This document shows positions 1 to 11,740 of a stretch of DNA of 64,000 nucleotides, in pieces; the first letter of the stretch is position 1, and each line of letters begins with the position of its first letter. The stretch is taken from positions 150,347,744-150,411,743 of the forward strand of contig NC_081407.1 of assembly GCF_030272615.1 (NCBI RefSeq). The letters are read 5' to 3'. Made by a program: the position numbers and the translations under genes. Origin of the DNA: Cryptomeria japonica. Its lineage: Eukaryota; Streptophyta; Pinopsida; Cupressales; Cupressaceae. The notes under the pieces were generated by a model. That model worked only from the letters and a program-made list of their open reading frames with translations, did no database searches and was not told the origin of the DNA.

Positions 1-2789
1 TGAAAAATATACTAATCTGATTTCCATGGCTTACTAGATTGAAGCTTAGCCATTGAGGAGACCAAAAAAGGATAGAAATGCTAAAATTCTTGAAGATCTG
101 CAGTTGAAGTACAAAAATTAGTAGTGCAATAGGAAATTGGGACTATTGAGCCTAAATAAACTAAAAGAATTTGGTGCACATATTCCAGTCAAGAAGGGCA
201 CATCTGAAATGAATGCCCCAAGGATATAGCAAAGAAGACACTAGCAACAATAAAATCAGTCAAACCTATTCCCATGTATTGTGATATCTGTCAAGAATAG
301 GATCTACATATCAGAGAGGATTGTCCAAAAAATAAACCTCCAATGTGAAATGGAGGAAACAAATGTTGGCATATCCATAATCGTAGTGTCGATGAAAAAG
401 CTATGTTGGATACCAGATACCACCCTGGCAAGATAACCAGAATGCCTACACCATGCAGAATAATCAATAAGGTTGCCAAGGTGATAATAGACAATCCAAT
501 TACTGAGGGGGACAAGGAAGAAGTCAGAATAGAAGAAGGAGAAATGATGGTAATTGATTCAACTATAGAAAAATGGACCAATGTGCATCCAAATGTTGGG
601 CAGAGAAGAAACAGAAATGTACATTTTGCAGACAAGATAATCACAACATGTTTTCATGTGAAGTTGCTAGGACATTCTATCAAAATCGAGATTCTAGCCA
701 ACCTTTTGAGAGTGATGAATTATAAATAAGAGCAAGAGTGATTTAGAGGATGCCACAATAAGGAATCATAGCCTGCTATAGAATGGATGTGTAACTTCTT
801 TGGACACGTCTACAAAGGAATACACTAGAGAAGAACTAGTCATAGAAAAGAAAAATAAGAAGAAAACTAGAGGAAAGAAGAAAGTAAATATCTTAACCAG
901 ACAAAGTACTGACACTAGTAGAAATAAGAAGAAGAAAATGGTGGAAGAAGGGTATGAAGAAGATTATAATATGGAAGAAGAAGAGGATGAGGAACCAGAG
1001 TACTTCCAGCCAAACAAAAAACAACATGGTAAGGTAGTAGAAAAGGCCAAACAAACAACAAGAGAAAGTAGGTTGTTTTAATTGAGGAAGAAGTTAAAAT
1101 ACTTAAGGATATAGCAGCCTTGGCTAGATAAAAAGATCTGGTGTTAAAATTAAAATAATGGAGGAAACATTGGAACAAGAAGAAGCAGGTGAACGAGCTC
1201 TTCGAGGATCAGAATTATAGGAATGGTTCATTGTTAAAAACTTAAAGTAAAATATGTTATGGTGGATCTTGATGCAAACCGGAACATTGTTCCATCTAAT
1301 ACATGGGAGAAATTAGGGAGACCAAAGCTAGTAAATAAACAAATGAATGGAGACATTGGAAAATGGAAGAACATTGAGATTAAATAGTATTATAGAAATG
1401 AAAGAACCTTATAATACATTCAAAGCATTTCTCGGACTGAGATGACTCATAAATTCTAACCGTATTATAGATTCTAGAGTTGAAGGGATTTTCTTTGTTA
1501 ATGATGAACAAATAGTACACATCCCACTAGGCATTGAAGATAGACCACCAAACCCCTATGCACATTATTTGAGACCTCCCATACTACACCAATACCACAA
1601 CACACTCTTTGGATTCCATTGTGTATTCATGATTTAGGGACATATTCTAAAATCCCCAGAAAATGAAGAACTAGTATTGAAGATACAAAATATTAAAAGA
1701 GGCTTCTAACATATCAAATTACTAAAATTATTTTGAGTTGGAGATGTTACTAAATATATTTCAAAGGTGGAGAAAATATTCAGAGAAGAAAAACTGAAGA
1801 TAGCAGCCTTACAAGATATATTAGTTTGTAACATTGCATGCTAGTGGAACACACATAACAATACTATTCTGGACTAGCCTGCATTTAGAATTATTATCAA
1901 AGCCCAGTACCTACAAAAGGAAGGAGAATACCCCACCATCCTACAATATAAAGGAATAATGACCTTGGAATACCATTTTTATACTTGCTTAACATGGACA
2001 AGAGACGAGGAATATAACCATTGCCTCTATATATAATTGTTTTATTGGACATTAACTCCAGTGGTGCAAATATGGTACATAAATTAGGAGAGAAGAGCAA
2101 AAACTAGGGAATGGAAAGAGCTCCAAAAATATTTCATTCACACATTTTCTTTCTGGGATGAGAAAGAACAAATACACAAGACACTAATAAAAATCAAAGA
2201 GATTATATTCAAGCCGATACAGAAAAATATGTGCTTAGAATCCAACCCACCACCTGAAATTCAAGAAGTATGGGAATTAGTAGAATGGTTGGATAGACGG
2301 ACAAAACCGATAAATAATAAATGTTACTTGAACATCCACAAATATGAAGAAGAGGTGGATCCAAAGATAGATAATGAGCTGGGAGAAGGAAAATGAGAAT
2401 TAAAACTAAAGGATTATGGAAAACACTATTATAATCAACCACTCAATCTTGAGAGGAAAACATAGCTTCATTAGATAGTTTGAAAATGGAGAAGATAGGA
2501 GACTATTGGGAAGAATCAATTGTAGCATCAGTAATTAAATTACTCATAGAGAGGATTTTTTCCCTCAAACTTTCACAGGAAAGAAGGGCATTAACAAAGA
2601 AGTCAAAACCATGAAAATACAATTAAAGGAGGGCACTAAGCCACATAGGAAAAGAACCTATCGCTTAAATCCTAACATGAAGAAAAGGGTGAAAATAGAG
2701 ATAGACAAAATGTTGGTAGTCAAAATAATCAAACATGTAGAAGACTCGGAGTGGATAAGTCCCATGGTGATACAAAACAAAAAGACGAG
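1..2789 (+). pseudogene. Decayed Ty3/gypsy polyprotein G1, 5' part (gag, protease, start of RT)
   Basis: Fragments of a gag-pol polyprotein can be followed on the plus strand through many stops and frame changes. A gag zinc-knuckle remnant lies at 280-324, with Cys, Cys, His and Cys spaced C-x2-C-x5-H-x4-C and interrupted by a TAG. A lysine/glutamate-rich stretch follows at 800-1081. A retropepsin-like site at about 1256-1330 reads VDLDANRNIVPSNTWEKLGR, resembling the D-S/T-G-A...TWE.LG pattern of gypsy proteases but with the Asp-Ser/Thr-Gly lost. The start of reverse transcriptase is at 2611-2789 (PHRKRTYRLNPNMKKRV, then DSEWISPMV), the usual 'P.R..RRLNP...DS.WVSP' entry to the RT domain. 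The frame is then cut by element A and resumes at 10630. The stretch 1400-2600 lies between protease and RT and I recognise no domain in it. The element is inactive and old. Confidence 0.75.
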
Positions 2790-4018
2790 TGTAGCGTCCT
2801 AAAATTGCGACACTTGCAATTTCGACTGCATTTCGGTCTTCACGATGGCGACGCAACACGCAACCTGAATGGAGACCCCGAAACCTGATTATGACACTGA
2901 AAACTGCATTTTCTTGCACCCTGGCCTGAACCTCCTTTGCACCCTGCTGTCCCGAGAGGTGGGACCAGAGCGCCCAGCGCCATGGTCCTTCAGGACCAGG
3001 GCGCCCAGCGCCCTGGTTCCTGGGTCCTATTTTGGGCCCGGTCTCTTTTGGACTTCGGGTCTTTATGTTTGCAAATTGGAAAATTATCTTTCCTGGTCGG
3101 CCTAAGGTCGGGAAAATCAGTCTATCAGCCCTAATTGACAAGTATATAAACTACATTTTCCTCTCCCATTTGGGTAAGAAGGACATATGTGTACAAGCGT
3201 GGAAACTATACTCAAGCATTCAAGCATTCAAGCAATTGATCATTTCAAGTCTCCATTCAAGGCTAAGTGTTGCATTCAAGACAAGGATTCAACCATTGAA
3301 GAGGAGATCACATACTACATGCTACATACAACATACAACATACAACAAACAACAACATCTATACCTTCGCACATAAGGATACAAACATCCTTACAACAAG
3401 GTATTAGTACTTGTTTTACATTACATTTACAGCATTGCTCATTTCTTGGTTAATTCCAAAACTGGGGTTTGACCTAAAGGCAAACCCCTAATCCCTAACC
3501 CCCCAATCGTCTTCGCTTTTCTATGTGTAGGTTGCAGGTATGCAGCTGAAATTGAAGATCTGGAATCCTTGTGCAGAGACAAACAAATCCCCCTTCGTTT
3601 CGTGGATTTTTCGGAGGACCGTGGCGCTCGGGCGCCATCATCCCGACAACTTTCGCTCAAATTTGCAGGACAGCGCCGTATCGACATTTTACTGCTAATT
3701 CCAGGTCCGCAGCTTCATCCTATATCCCTATCTCAGTTTATAAGCGAATCTTTGTCACTTTCTATGCATTCCTAGCTTAATTCTTCTATACACATTCTTT
3801 ACGAAAGAGGGTAGCCTTGCTATCATAACCCTTGAAACTCATTTAGCATCCAATCTTGCATTGCGTGGGATTGGATCTTGTGGGTTTCAACCCCTCTTTT
3901 GAATGTAAAGTCTCTCCCCTAAGTGAAAACCATCAACCCTAGTGAATCTCCCTTCTCTCTCCTTGGAGTTGGAAGAGGGGAGAGCAACTAGGGTTCGATC
4001 GCGATTTTCCACTTTACA
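2790..4018 (+). repeat. Element A 5' LTR
   Basis: TG...CA LTR of 1229 bp. A TATA box (TATATAAA) lies at about 3153-3160. Two copies of a 31-bp unit carrying a GC-rich palindrome are at 2964 and 2995. A hairpin (GGGGTTTG at 3464-3471, CAAACCCC at 3481-3488) lies about 310 bp downstream of the TATA box, and a GCGC-rich block is near 3615-3640. It ends directly before the PBS-like site at 4019. Confidence 0.93.
3153..3160 (+). promoter_or_regulatory. Candidate TATA box of element A 5' LTR
   Basis: TATATAAA in the middle of the LTR, in the sense orientation for element A. The same motif is at the equivalent place in the E LTRs (near 32049) and in B (near 13405). Assigned as the Pol II TATA box by position and conservation; the transcription start is not determined. 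Confidence 0.6.
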
Positions 4019-5199
4019 TTTTGGTGAACCTGACGTGAACATCCTTTCTGATTATTCATGGTTAGATCTGAAAATTGGATTCCTTGATTACATTTCCATG
4101 TTTGATCTTTTGCAAAATTTTAGAGGTTAATTGCATAAAAACCCTAAATTTTCTTTTTAGTAATTAATCTTGTGAAATGTCTAAATGTTAATGCTTGTTT
4201 CAGATCTACCCTTCTATTACAAATTATCAATTCATATCTATGCTTTAATTTTGAAAATTAAGTGGTTAAGTGTCAAAACCCTAATTTTTAAAACCTTCTT
4301 GATTCAACCTTTGACTGATAATTTCACTGATCAAAACATCTCCAAATCAGCTGTAACTTTGGATTCCGCAATAAAATCACAATATCTTTCATCCCTGAAA
4401 ATTTGGAAAAAAGTTGTGAGGACCATGTGCACTCCGAGCGCCATCATCCCCGACATTTTTTCCGAAATTTCGGGAGCAAGATCTTACTGTATTTTCCTGC
4501 TAAAATCCAGAATTTTGGCTGATTTTATCAATTATAACACTTTCAAAATTACAGTCAAAGTTGGTCTAGCGATTGCTTTGATTGAGGCTTCTAATCATTC
4601 AAAAATTGTTGAAATTGAAATTTGTGTCAAAATTGTGTTTCTTACAGTCCTAAATCTGAAAAGTGTGTTTGCATTCATTCGAAATTTCAGTGCTTTATTC
4701 AAATTCTTGCAATTTGTGACTTTTGAAATTAAGTGCTTAATTACAACAACTTTGATTTCCGCTTTCAAAATTGAATTTTGCGTGAAATTGAGTCAACTTT
4801 TGAATTTCAAAATTTGCATTGCTCTTGACATTCCCTCTAAAATCATAAAATTCAAAATTTCAATTTCCCTCTCTTTTTCAAAATTCAAATTTTGCATTTT
4901 TCGACAATCTTGGTAGGGTTCAATTTCGAGATTGCAACTTTAATTTGGCCTATCTACAAATCGTAAAACCACTCAATTTTTTCAGATTAGCTCCAAAATC
5001 ATCATAACTTTCATCCCTGCAAATTTCGAAAAAAGTTGTCGGGACAGTGTGCACTCCGAAGCGCCACGGTCCCTGACATTTTTTCTAAAATTTCGGGAGA
5101 TTGTCCTGATTGTATTTAACAGCTTAAATCTGGAAGATTGGCTGATTTTACTAAAAATTGCTACCTCTAAATTCAAAATTTTCTCTCCCTCTCTAGTGC
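4019..5199 (+). other. Element A leader with PBS-like site and duplicated module
   Basis: The leader begins with a PBS-like sequence (TTTTGGTGAACCTGACGTG) directly after the LTR. I could not assign its tRNA. The remaining 1.15 kb is AT-rich and repeats phrases such as AACCCTAATTTTT. A module of about 150 bp occurs twice, at about 4374-4528 and 4992-5148. Each copy holds 'CATCCCTG.AAATTT.GAAAAAAGTTG', then a short GC-rich block with GCGCCA, then 'GACATTTTTTC.AAATTTCGGGAG'. No credible coding region is seen; the frames here are not conserved in element E. Confidence 0.7.
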
Positions 5200-8100
5200 A
5201 TGAGTTTTACAACAATAAGCCCTACTTACACTATTCCCGTTAGACGAAGCCGTAGAATTAAGTCTTTCCGAGGTTTAATTACCGAGGAGATGGAACCTAA
5301 TTTGAATAGCCTTTTTAACGAGGACATGGGTAATTCCTCTAATCCTCTTAATGATGAAGAAGCTCTCCATGAGGTTTCTGAAGAACAACTTTCGAAATTG
5401 GATAACCAATTTGACGATTTTCGACAATGGATGTCTCAAGAATACCCTGATAGTCAAGCTCTTCCTTTAATTGAGGGTCTAAAACGTATGCTTCAAAGTG
5501 ATAAGAATGGAATTGATATTTTGCGTGGTATTGCACACATTGTGGATTCAAATGTGATGCCTATGAAAAGTTGTGCCGAAACCTTAGGTTATACACAACC
5601 TCCTACTCAAGTCAATCATTCTATTCCTTTGATGACTTCTATTGCTAGCGTACCTACCTTTACATCAAACATAATGGCTACTTCTACACAAGACATTCCT
5701 CCTGTGATCGCCAGTCATGGGGGCAATCCTTCTTTTTCAATTAACCCTCTTCCTTCATTCAATCTGATTTCTTCATTCACTCCTTCAATGAGTGTCCCTA
5801 TTATATCTCCACAAATGAACATGACGCAAGGGGGCAATTCATTTAACCATTCCATTCCTCCTTGTAGTGTTCCTCTTGTCCAATCATCCCCTATGATTGA
5901 CTATCATAGTGTCCCACCACCTTACTCTCTACCTTCTTTCAATAACATAACACCTCCATCACAATCCAACACGTCTAATATGAACTCTTCGACTGAAGCG
6001 ACCATTAACAATCTTGCACAAACTGTCTCTTCTTTACAGCAACAAATTGCCTCTATGAATCAATCTAAGTTTAGTGTGCCCACATTTGATGTTGCGAGCC
6101 CACTTTCTCTTGACATTGTTCGAGCTATCCCTCCTAAACATGTTGAAATCCCGCATTTGGAGCTTTATAATGGTAAAGGTGATCCTCTAACACATGTTAA
6201 GACTTTTCAAACAATATGTACTGATTTTTCTTATGACAAAAGGTTGCTTGCAAAACTGTTCACTAGAACATTAAGAGACAAAGCCCTACAATGGTATTGC
6301 TCGTTGCCTTCTTATTCTATTACTTCTTTCGAACAACTTGCAAATGCTTTCATTCAACAATTTCAAAACAATATAAGTCCTAAAGTTACTTTGATTGATT
6401 TAATGCATTGTAAACAAGGTGTTAAAGAAAAAGTGACTGATTTCATTGGTAGATATAAGCATTTGTATGCTCAAATTTCCTTTCCAGTGCCTGACAATGA
6501 TATTCAAAGAATCTTTATTTCTAATTTACAAAAAGATATTCGAGACAAACTTCTATTTTCTGAGTTTACTTCTTTCCAACAGTTGTGTGCAACTCTTCAC
6601 AATTATCAACTGACTGTGAGTCAAATGGAACAATCACATCCTATGGCTCCGAGTGATAAGGGTGATAGCAGTCAACAACCATTTGGGAAGTTTAAACTGA
6701 ACAGAGATTCCATCAAATTCAATGAAAACATCATCAACAACAATGTGAATGCAGCATCAGGTGTGCCTCCTATTTCTAAATTTTTCAAGAAAGAAAGAAA
6801 GTATACTCCTTTGAATGAATCATTGCATAGTATTATGAATAAGTTATTGGAACAAAATGTGCTTACTCTTCCTCCTATAAGACAAATTGATCCTGCAAAG
6901 ATTACTTCACCTTATTTTGATAACAAAGCTTTTTGTCAATTTCATCGTCAGCCTGGGCATGATACTGAAAAATGTTTTTCTTTAAAGGGTAAAATTCAAG
7001 ATTTGATTGATAATAATACTATTTCTGTTTCTGGAGTGAATGATAAAGGCAATACATCTGTAGCTCCTCCTAATCAAAATCTTCAGATTTTCACTGATCC
7101 ATTACCTTCTCATACCTCTAATGCGATTGAGACTAATGATTCCTCTCTTTCATCTGATGGTCTTGTGTCTATGACTCCGAATGTGATTAACTTTGTAGAG
7201 CAGCAAGAAAACCCTAAAGAACCTTCCATCACATTTGATTCCAGTGAAACCATTAGGGCACCTGATGGTCCTTTATACATAGTTGCAAAAGTCAAGAACA
7301 CACCTTGTCGTGGAGTGCTTATTGATCCTTCTTGCATGGTTAATATAATTATTGAAGAATTTCTTTTTACTTTGCAATTGAATCAAGTGATATATGACAA
7401 AACAGATGTGATTGTGAAACTATTTGATGCATTTTCTTCTCCTGCAATTGGTTCTATTACATTACCTATTGAGGTCCGTAACAAATCCCTTGATGTGAAC
7501 TTTGCTATTATTCCTTCATCCGAACAATTTCGTGTGAAGCTTGGCTATCCTTGGCTATCTTCCATGAAAGCTATTGCTTCTCCTATACATAAGTGTTTGA
7601 AATTTCCCCATAACGGTGAAGTTGTTACTGTCAATCATAGTCTCTTTAAACCAGCTGAAAGAACTTCTAGCATTCCTATTGATTACTTTTGGCCTAAACA
7701 ATTCCAATCTCTTCCTCCGCGAAGTGATCATCTTTTCAAATCTTATCAAAAGTGGAAAACAGATATGATCTTATCTTTAAGTGAACCTAGAACACCTAAA
7801 CTTGACATTCCTATCATTCTTGAGAAGGAAGTTCTTCCTTTGAAAGATAAAACTAATGTCTTTCCTCAAGAAGATTCCCAACCCATTCCTATGGATGTGA
7901 CTATGCCTATATCTAATAAACTTCCTAAAAGCAGACCTATCCCTCCTCGTCATGATGGACTTGGTCTCCTTCCTAAACCAAAAATTCCTCCTTTATATGG
8001 AGCAGTTCCTCCTCCTTCCTTTTATAGAGAGAAGAGACCTTCCTCTTCTCCTATTGTTCAACCTAAGAGACCACAACCTAAACACCCAAGTGATAAGGAT

Positions 8101-8659
8101 GAGAACATTCCTCCTCCTCAGTCTTCTCAACTTCCTACTAAGACTAGACGAAATCGTTCTGCACGTGAACGCTGACGAAAGCGTCGTCTTAGAGCTCAAG
8201 CAGCTGCTTCTCAAACTTTGCAATCTCCAAAAACACCTTCAACACGCATTATTCCATTTTCTCCTCAGTCGTAAATTGAGCCTAAATCTCCTAAACATAA
8301 GATGCATGATGGTCTTGATCCTGTGCGAGTTAAAGATCCTATTTTCATAAATCTTGATGATGATATAGATGAAAATGTTATTCATGATGCAAATGTTTCT
8401 CCTCTTGCTTCTGATAGTGAATATGAACTTGTTGATATTGATAAACATTTATCTAATGAATTTTCTAAAGCACTTATCCTAGCTCCTAGACAAGAACACC
8501 GTGGCTTGGGACATGAACATAGCCCTTGTTTGGATCTTGTGATAGCTCCATCTGCTGTGTTGGATGTTCCTCCTCTAGGATGTTCCTCCTCTAGCGTGTT
8601 CCCTGCCTTCCCGAAACATTGATCAGCAAGATCAGGGGGTAGATGACGTGCTAGACTAG
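5200..8659 (+). pseudogene. Gag-protease ORF of element A, broken near its 3' end
   Basis: Encodes the structural polyprotein of a gag-only LTR element. The frame is open for 991 codons (5200-8175) and then stops at TGA where the intact copy in E has CGA, a CpG-type C-to-T change. Further lesions are a TAA near 8272 and a 16-bp tandem duplication near 8577-8592 that shifts frame; the original stop corresponds to about 8657-8659. Domains in order: N-terminal region with RSRRIKSFRGL near residue 13; a Ser/Pro/Asn-rich segment with PPPY; a retrotransposon gag domain (PF03732-like) around residues 315-450 (LELYNGKGDPLTHVKTFQ); a CCHC-like knuckle (CQFHRQPGHDTEKC) near 580; a retropepsin-like domain near 690-790 whose active site reads IDPSC instead of D-S/T-G; and a proline-rich tail. 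The ATG at 5200 follows the leader directly and matches the start in E and B. Confidence 0.9.
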
Positions 8660-9400
8660 TTACATTAGCATAGCAGATTCTCTCCCCCTCTCTTTTGTTA
8701 CTTCTTCTATGTGTTATTCTCATTCTTCTATTTTTTGTCCTTAGTGTTGTCTACTTGAGGAAGATGCAAAGAATTGAGATCTCTCGATCTCTCTCATTTT
8801 GACTCAAAAAGACACATGTGTTCCCTTCTTCTAGGTGACCTTCCTTGATTGGGGAATGAAGAACAATTATGCATACATACATATGATATACATGAATTAT
8901 CATACAGCATACTGACCCCGAGGAAAGTGAAGTCACCTCGTGCTTTGTGTTTTGTGTCTATTATCCTTGGGTTTATCTCACACTTGGGGGCTAAATCCTT
9001 GTGATAACGTGCTCCTTTCCTTTCTCATTTCTTATGTGTATCACTACGTTAAAACAATCACCCCCGTTGAGGCGTGTGCGATCGCTTTAACATAGGGGGG
9101 CATACATCTCGTTCATATCTTTTCAAGATACTTGAAAATTTCTTGACAAATTTAGCTTTGCCTTGAAAATTTTTGATATCTTTCTTGCATGACTCATAGT
9201 GAGGGAACCTTACTACTGACAGTCATGGTTCTCCCTCGTGATCTTCCCTTTTACTTTGTCAATCGAAGTCGTAAGATCCTTAGTCCACTGGGGGCTTGGT
9301 GTATCTTGCCTCCTTGACGTGGTGAAAGTTTTTCAATGTTGTTTCCTTGTACTTTACCGGAAGTATGAGCATACATACTCCCGCTAAAGTGGGGGCTAAA
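8660..9400 (+). other. Element A 3' untranslated region with four G-run sites and a stem-loop
   Basis: No ORF of note. It contains four conserved G-run motifs: near 8984-8996 (TTGGGGGCTAAAT), 9094-9100, 9288-9296 and the PPT at 9386-9400. A stem with arms 9044-9053 and 9086-9095 matches a perfect 10-bp stem in E, here with one mismatch. The same order is kept in E and B. Confidence 0.65.
9386..9400 (+). promoter_or_regulatory. Polypurine tract of element A
   Basis: AAAGTGGGGGCTAAA lies directly before the 3' LTR start at 9401 and is identical at the same place in B and E. This is the expected position of the plus-strand primer. Confidence 0.8.
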
Positions 9401-10629
9401 TGTAGCGTCCTAAAATTGCGACACTTGCAATTTTGACTACATTTCAGTCTTCACGATGGCGACGCAACACGCAACCTGAATGGAGACCCCGAAACCTGAT
9501 TATGACACTGAAAACTGCATTTTCTTGCACCCTGGCCTGAACCTCCTTTGCACCCTGCTGTCCCGGGAGGTGGGACCAGAGCGCCCAGCGCCCTGGTCCT
9601 TCAGGACCAGGGTGCCCAGCGCCCTGGTCCCTAGGTCCTATTTTGGGCCCGGTCTCTTTTGAACTTCGGGTCTTTATGTTTGCAAATTGGAAAATTATCT
9701 TTCCTGGTCGGCCTAAGGTCGGGAAAATCAGTCTATCAGCCCTAATTGACAAGTATATAAACTACATTTTCCTCTCCCATTTGGGTAAGAAGGACATATG
9801 TGTACAAGCGTGGAAACTATACTCAAGCATTCAAGCATTCAAGCAATTGACCATTTCAAGTCTCCATTCAAGGCTAAGTGTTGCATTCAAGACAAGGATT
9901 CAACCATTGAAGAGGAGATCACATACTACATGCTACATACAACATACAACATACAACAAACAACAACATCTATACCTTCGCACATAAGGATACAAACATC
10001 CTTACAACAAGGTATTAGTACTTGTTTTACATTACATTTACAGCATTGCTCATTTCTTGGTTAATTCCAAAACCGGGGTTTGACCTAAAGGCAAACCCCT
10101 AATCCCTAACCCCCCAATCGTCTTCTCTTTTCTGTGTGTAGGTTGCAGGTACGCGGCTGAAATTGAAGATCTGGAATCCTTGTGCAGAGACGAACAGATC
10201 CCCCTTCGTTTCGCGGATTTTTCGGAGGACCGTGGCGCTCGGGCGCCATCGTCCTGACAACTTTCATTCAAATTTGCAGGACAGTGCCGTATCGACATTT
10301 TACTGCTAATTCCAGGTCCGCAGCTTCATCCTATATCCCTATCTCAGTTTATAAGCGAATCTTTGTCACTTTCTATGCATTCCTAGCTTAATTCTTCTAT
10401 GCACATTCTTTACGAAAGAGGGTAGCCTTGCTGTCATAACCCTTGAAACTCATTTAGCATCCAATCTTGCATTGCGTGGGATTGGATCTTGTGGGTTTCA
10501 ACCCCTCTTTTGAATGTAAAGTCTCTCCCCTAAGTGAAAACCATCAACCCTAGTGAATCTCCCTTCTCTCTCCTTGGAGTTGGAAGAGGGGAGAGCAACT
10601 AGGGTTCGATCGCGATTTTCCGCTTTACA
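9401..10629 (+). repeat. Element A 3' LTR
   Basis: 1229-bp direct repeat of 2790-4018, including two palindromic 31-bp units at 9575 and 9606. It is followed by the target duplication ACGAG. Confidence 0.93.
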
Positions 10630-11740
10630 ACGAGAAATTCAGGTATGTGTCAATTTTTAGGGACGAAACAAAGCATGTATACATGACTCATTCCCCACCC
10701 CTTTCACAAAAGAAATCCTAGAATAAGTGGTTGGAAGGGAGATCTATTCCTTCACTAATGGGTTCTTCGGATACCATCAGGTCAAGATAAGGGGAAAAGA
10801 CCAGCCTAAAACAACATTTTCCACTAAATGGGGATCTTTCATGTACATTGTAATGCCATTTAAGCTCAAAAATATCCCTATTGTCTTTAGTCAGATAATG
10901 GTCAACACTTTCAAGTATTTCATTCATGACTTTCATGATTGGACTATCTATTGGCTTGTGAAGAATCATATTTAGGCATTTTGGATAATGTTGGAAAAGT
11001 GTATAGAAGTATGCAAATCTCTCAGAACCTAAAAAAATGGGTTATTTTTATAACCCCCTTTGGAACATTATTAGGTCATATCATTTGTAAAGAAGATTTG
11101 ATGGTAGATCCAATGAAAATGGTTTTAATTAGGAATCTACCACCTTTGAAGATAACACCCAAAGTAAAAAAAATCTTGGATATATTGGGTATCACAAGAA
11201 ATTCATTAGAGGATACACCATAATAGCTACATCCTTAGAGGGATTAGTGAAAAACTAGAAAACAAACAAAGTCATTAATTGTATAGAGCAATGTCAACAA
11301 TTCTTCGATACCCTTAAATAGAAAATAGTAGAAGCATGGTCCATTCTCCTCTTTTTGGATTGATCGGTGCTATTTCATGTTTATATAAATGTATTTGGAA
11401 TAGCCATAGGTGTAGGGTTAGCCCAACCCAGAGGAAGTAAAGACCATCCAATAGCATTCACCAATAGAAAATTATCCCAAGCAAAAAGAAACTATACCAC
11501 TATTGATTGAGAAGCCTTAGCTATGATTTATGCATAACACAAATTTTGGCACTAACTATTATCCACTCCCTTCACATTCTATACTAATTAGGAGCCCCTC
11601 AACTTCCTCTTAAACAAACTCCAGTAATACAAGAATGTATATGTAGATGGCTCTTATTGTTTTAGGAGTTTAATTTTACCAATATGGTCAAACCCGGAGA
11701 AACAATTAGCAACTAGACTATCTATCAAGGATTGATATAG
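10630..11740 (+). pseudogene. Decayed Ty3/gypsy RT and RNase H of G1, continued beyond element A
   Basis: Continues the RT frame cut at 2789. Readable RT pieces include FTNGFFGYHQVKI at about 10751-10790, TTFSTKWGSFMYIVMPFKLK at about 10809-10868, and TPFGTLLGHIICKEDLMVDP near 11056-11115. The active-site region around 10930-10950 reads HDWTIYW without a recognisable Y-x-D-D, so the catalytic motif is lost. RNase H remnants follow at about 11440-11560 (a 'HPIAF..RKLSQAKRNYTT' type block). A late piece near 11650-11720 resembles the 'W...F.EFNF....KPG' region downstream of RNase H. Many stops and shifts; non-functional. Confidence 0.75.

Larger units (their letters stand above)
2790..10629 (+). 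mobile_element. Element A: complete non-autonomous LTR retrotransposon (gag-protease only)
   Basis: The element is bounded by two 1229-bp LTRs that begin TGTAGCGTCC and end CTTTACA. A 5-bp target duplication ACGAG is present at 2785-2789 and 10630-10634, so both ends are intact. It inserted into the RT region of gypsy element G1, whose reading frame resumes beyond it. The internal region (4019-9400) holds a PBS-like site, a 1.2-kb AT-rich leader, one long gag-protease frame, a 0.74-kb 3' untranslated region and a polypurine tract. There is no RT, RNase H or integrase. It is closely related to E at 31666-39508 and more distantly to B at 13101-28102. The two LTRs differ at roughly twenty positions by eye, mostly C/T or G/A, so it is older than E. 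Confidence 0.94.

Noticed and set aside
3032-3376. 114-codon ORF repeated at 9643-9987 (and similar at 38524-38856)
   Set aside because: Lies inside the LTRs of A and E and recurs only because the LTR recurs. It spans the TATA box and is not conserved in B.
4185-4916. 243-codon ORF in the leader of element A
   Set aside because: Low-complexity AT-rich sequence. The equivalent region in E is split across frames and B has nothing comparable, so it is not a conserved gene.
2790-10629. CRISPR or satellite array suggested by the many LTR repeats
   Set aside because: The repeats are kilobase-long LTR pairs with TG...CA ends and target duplications, not short spaced repeats.
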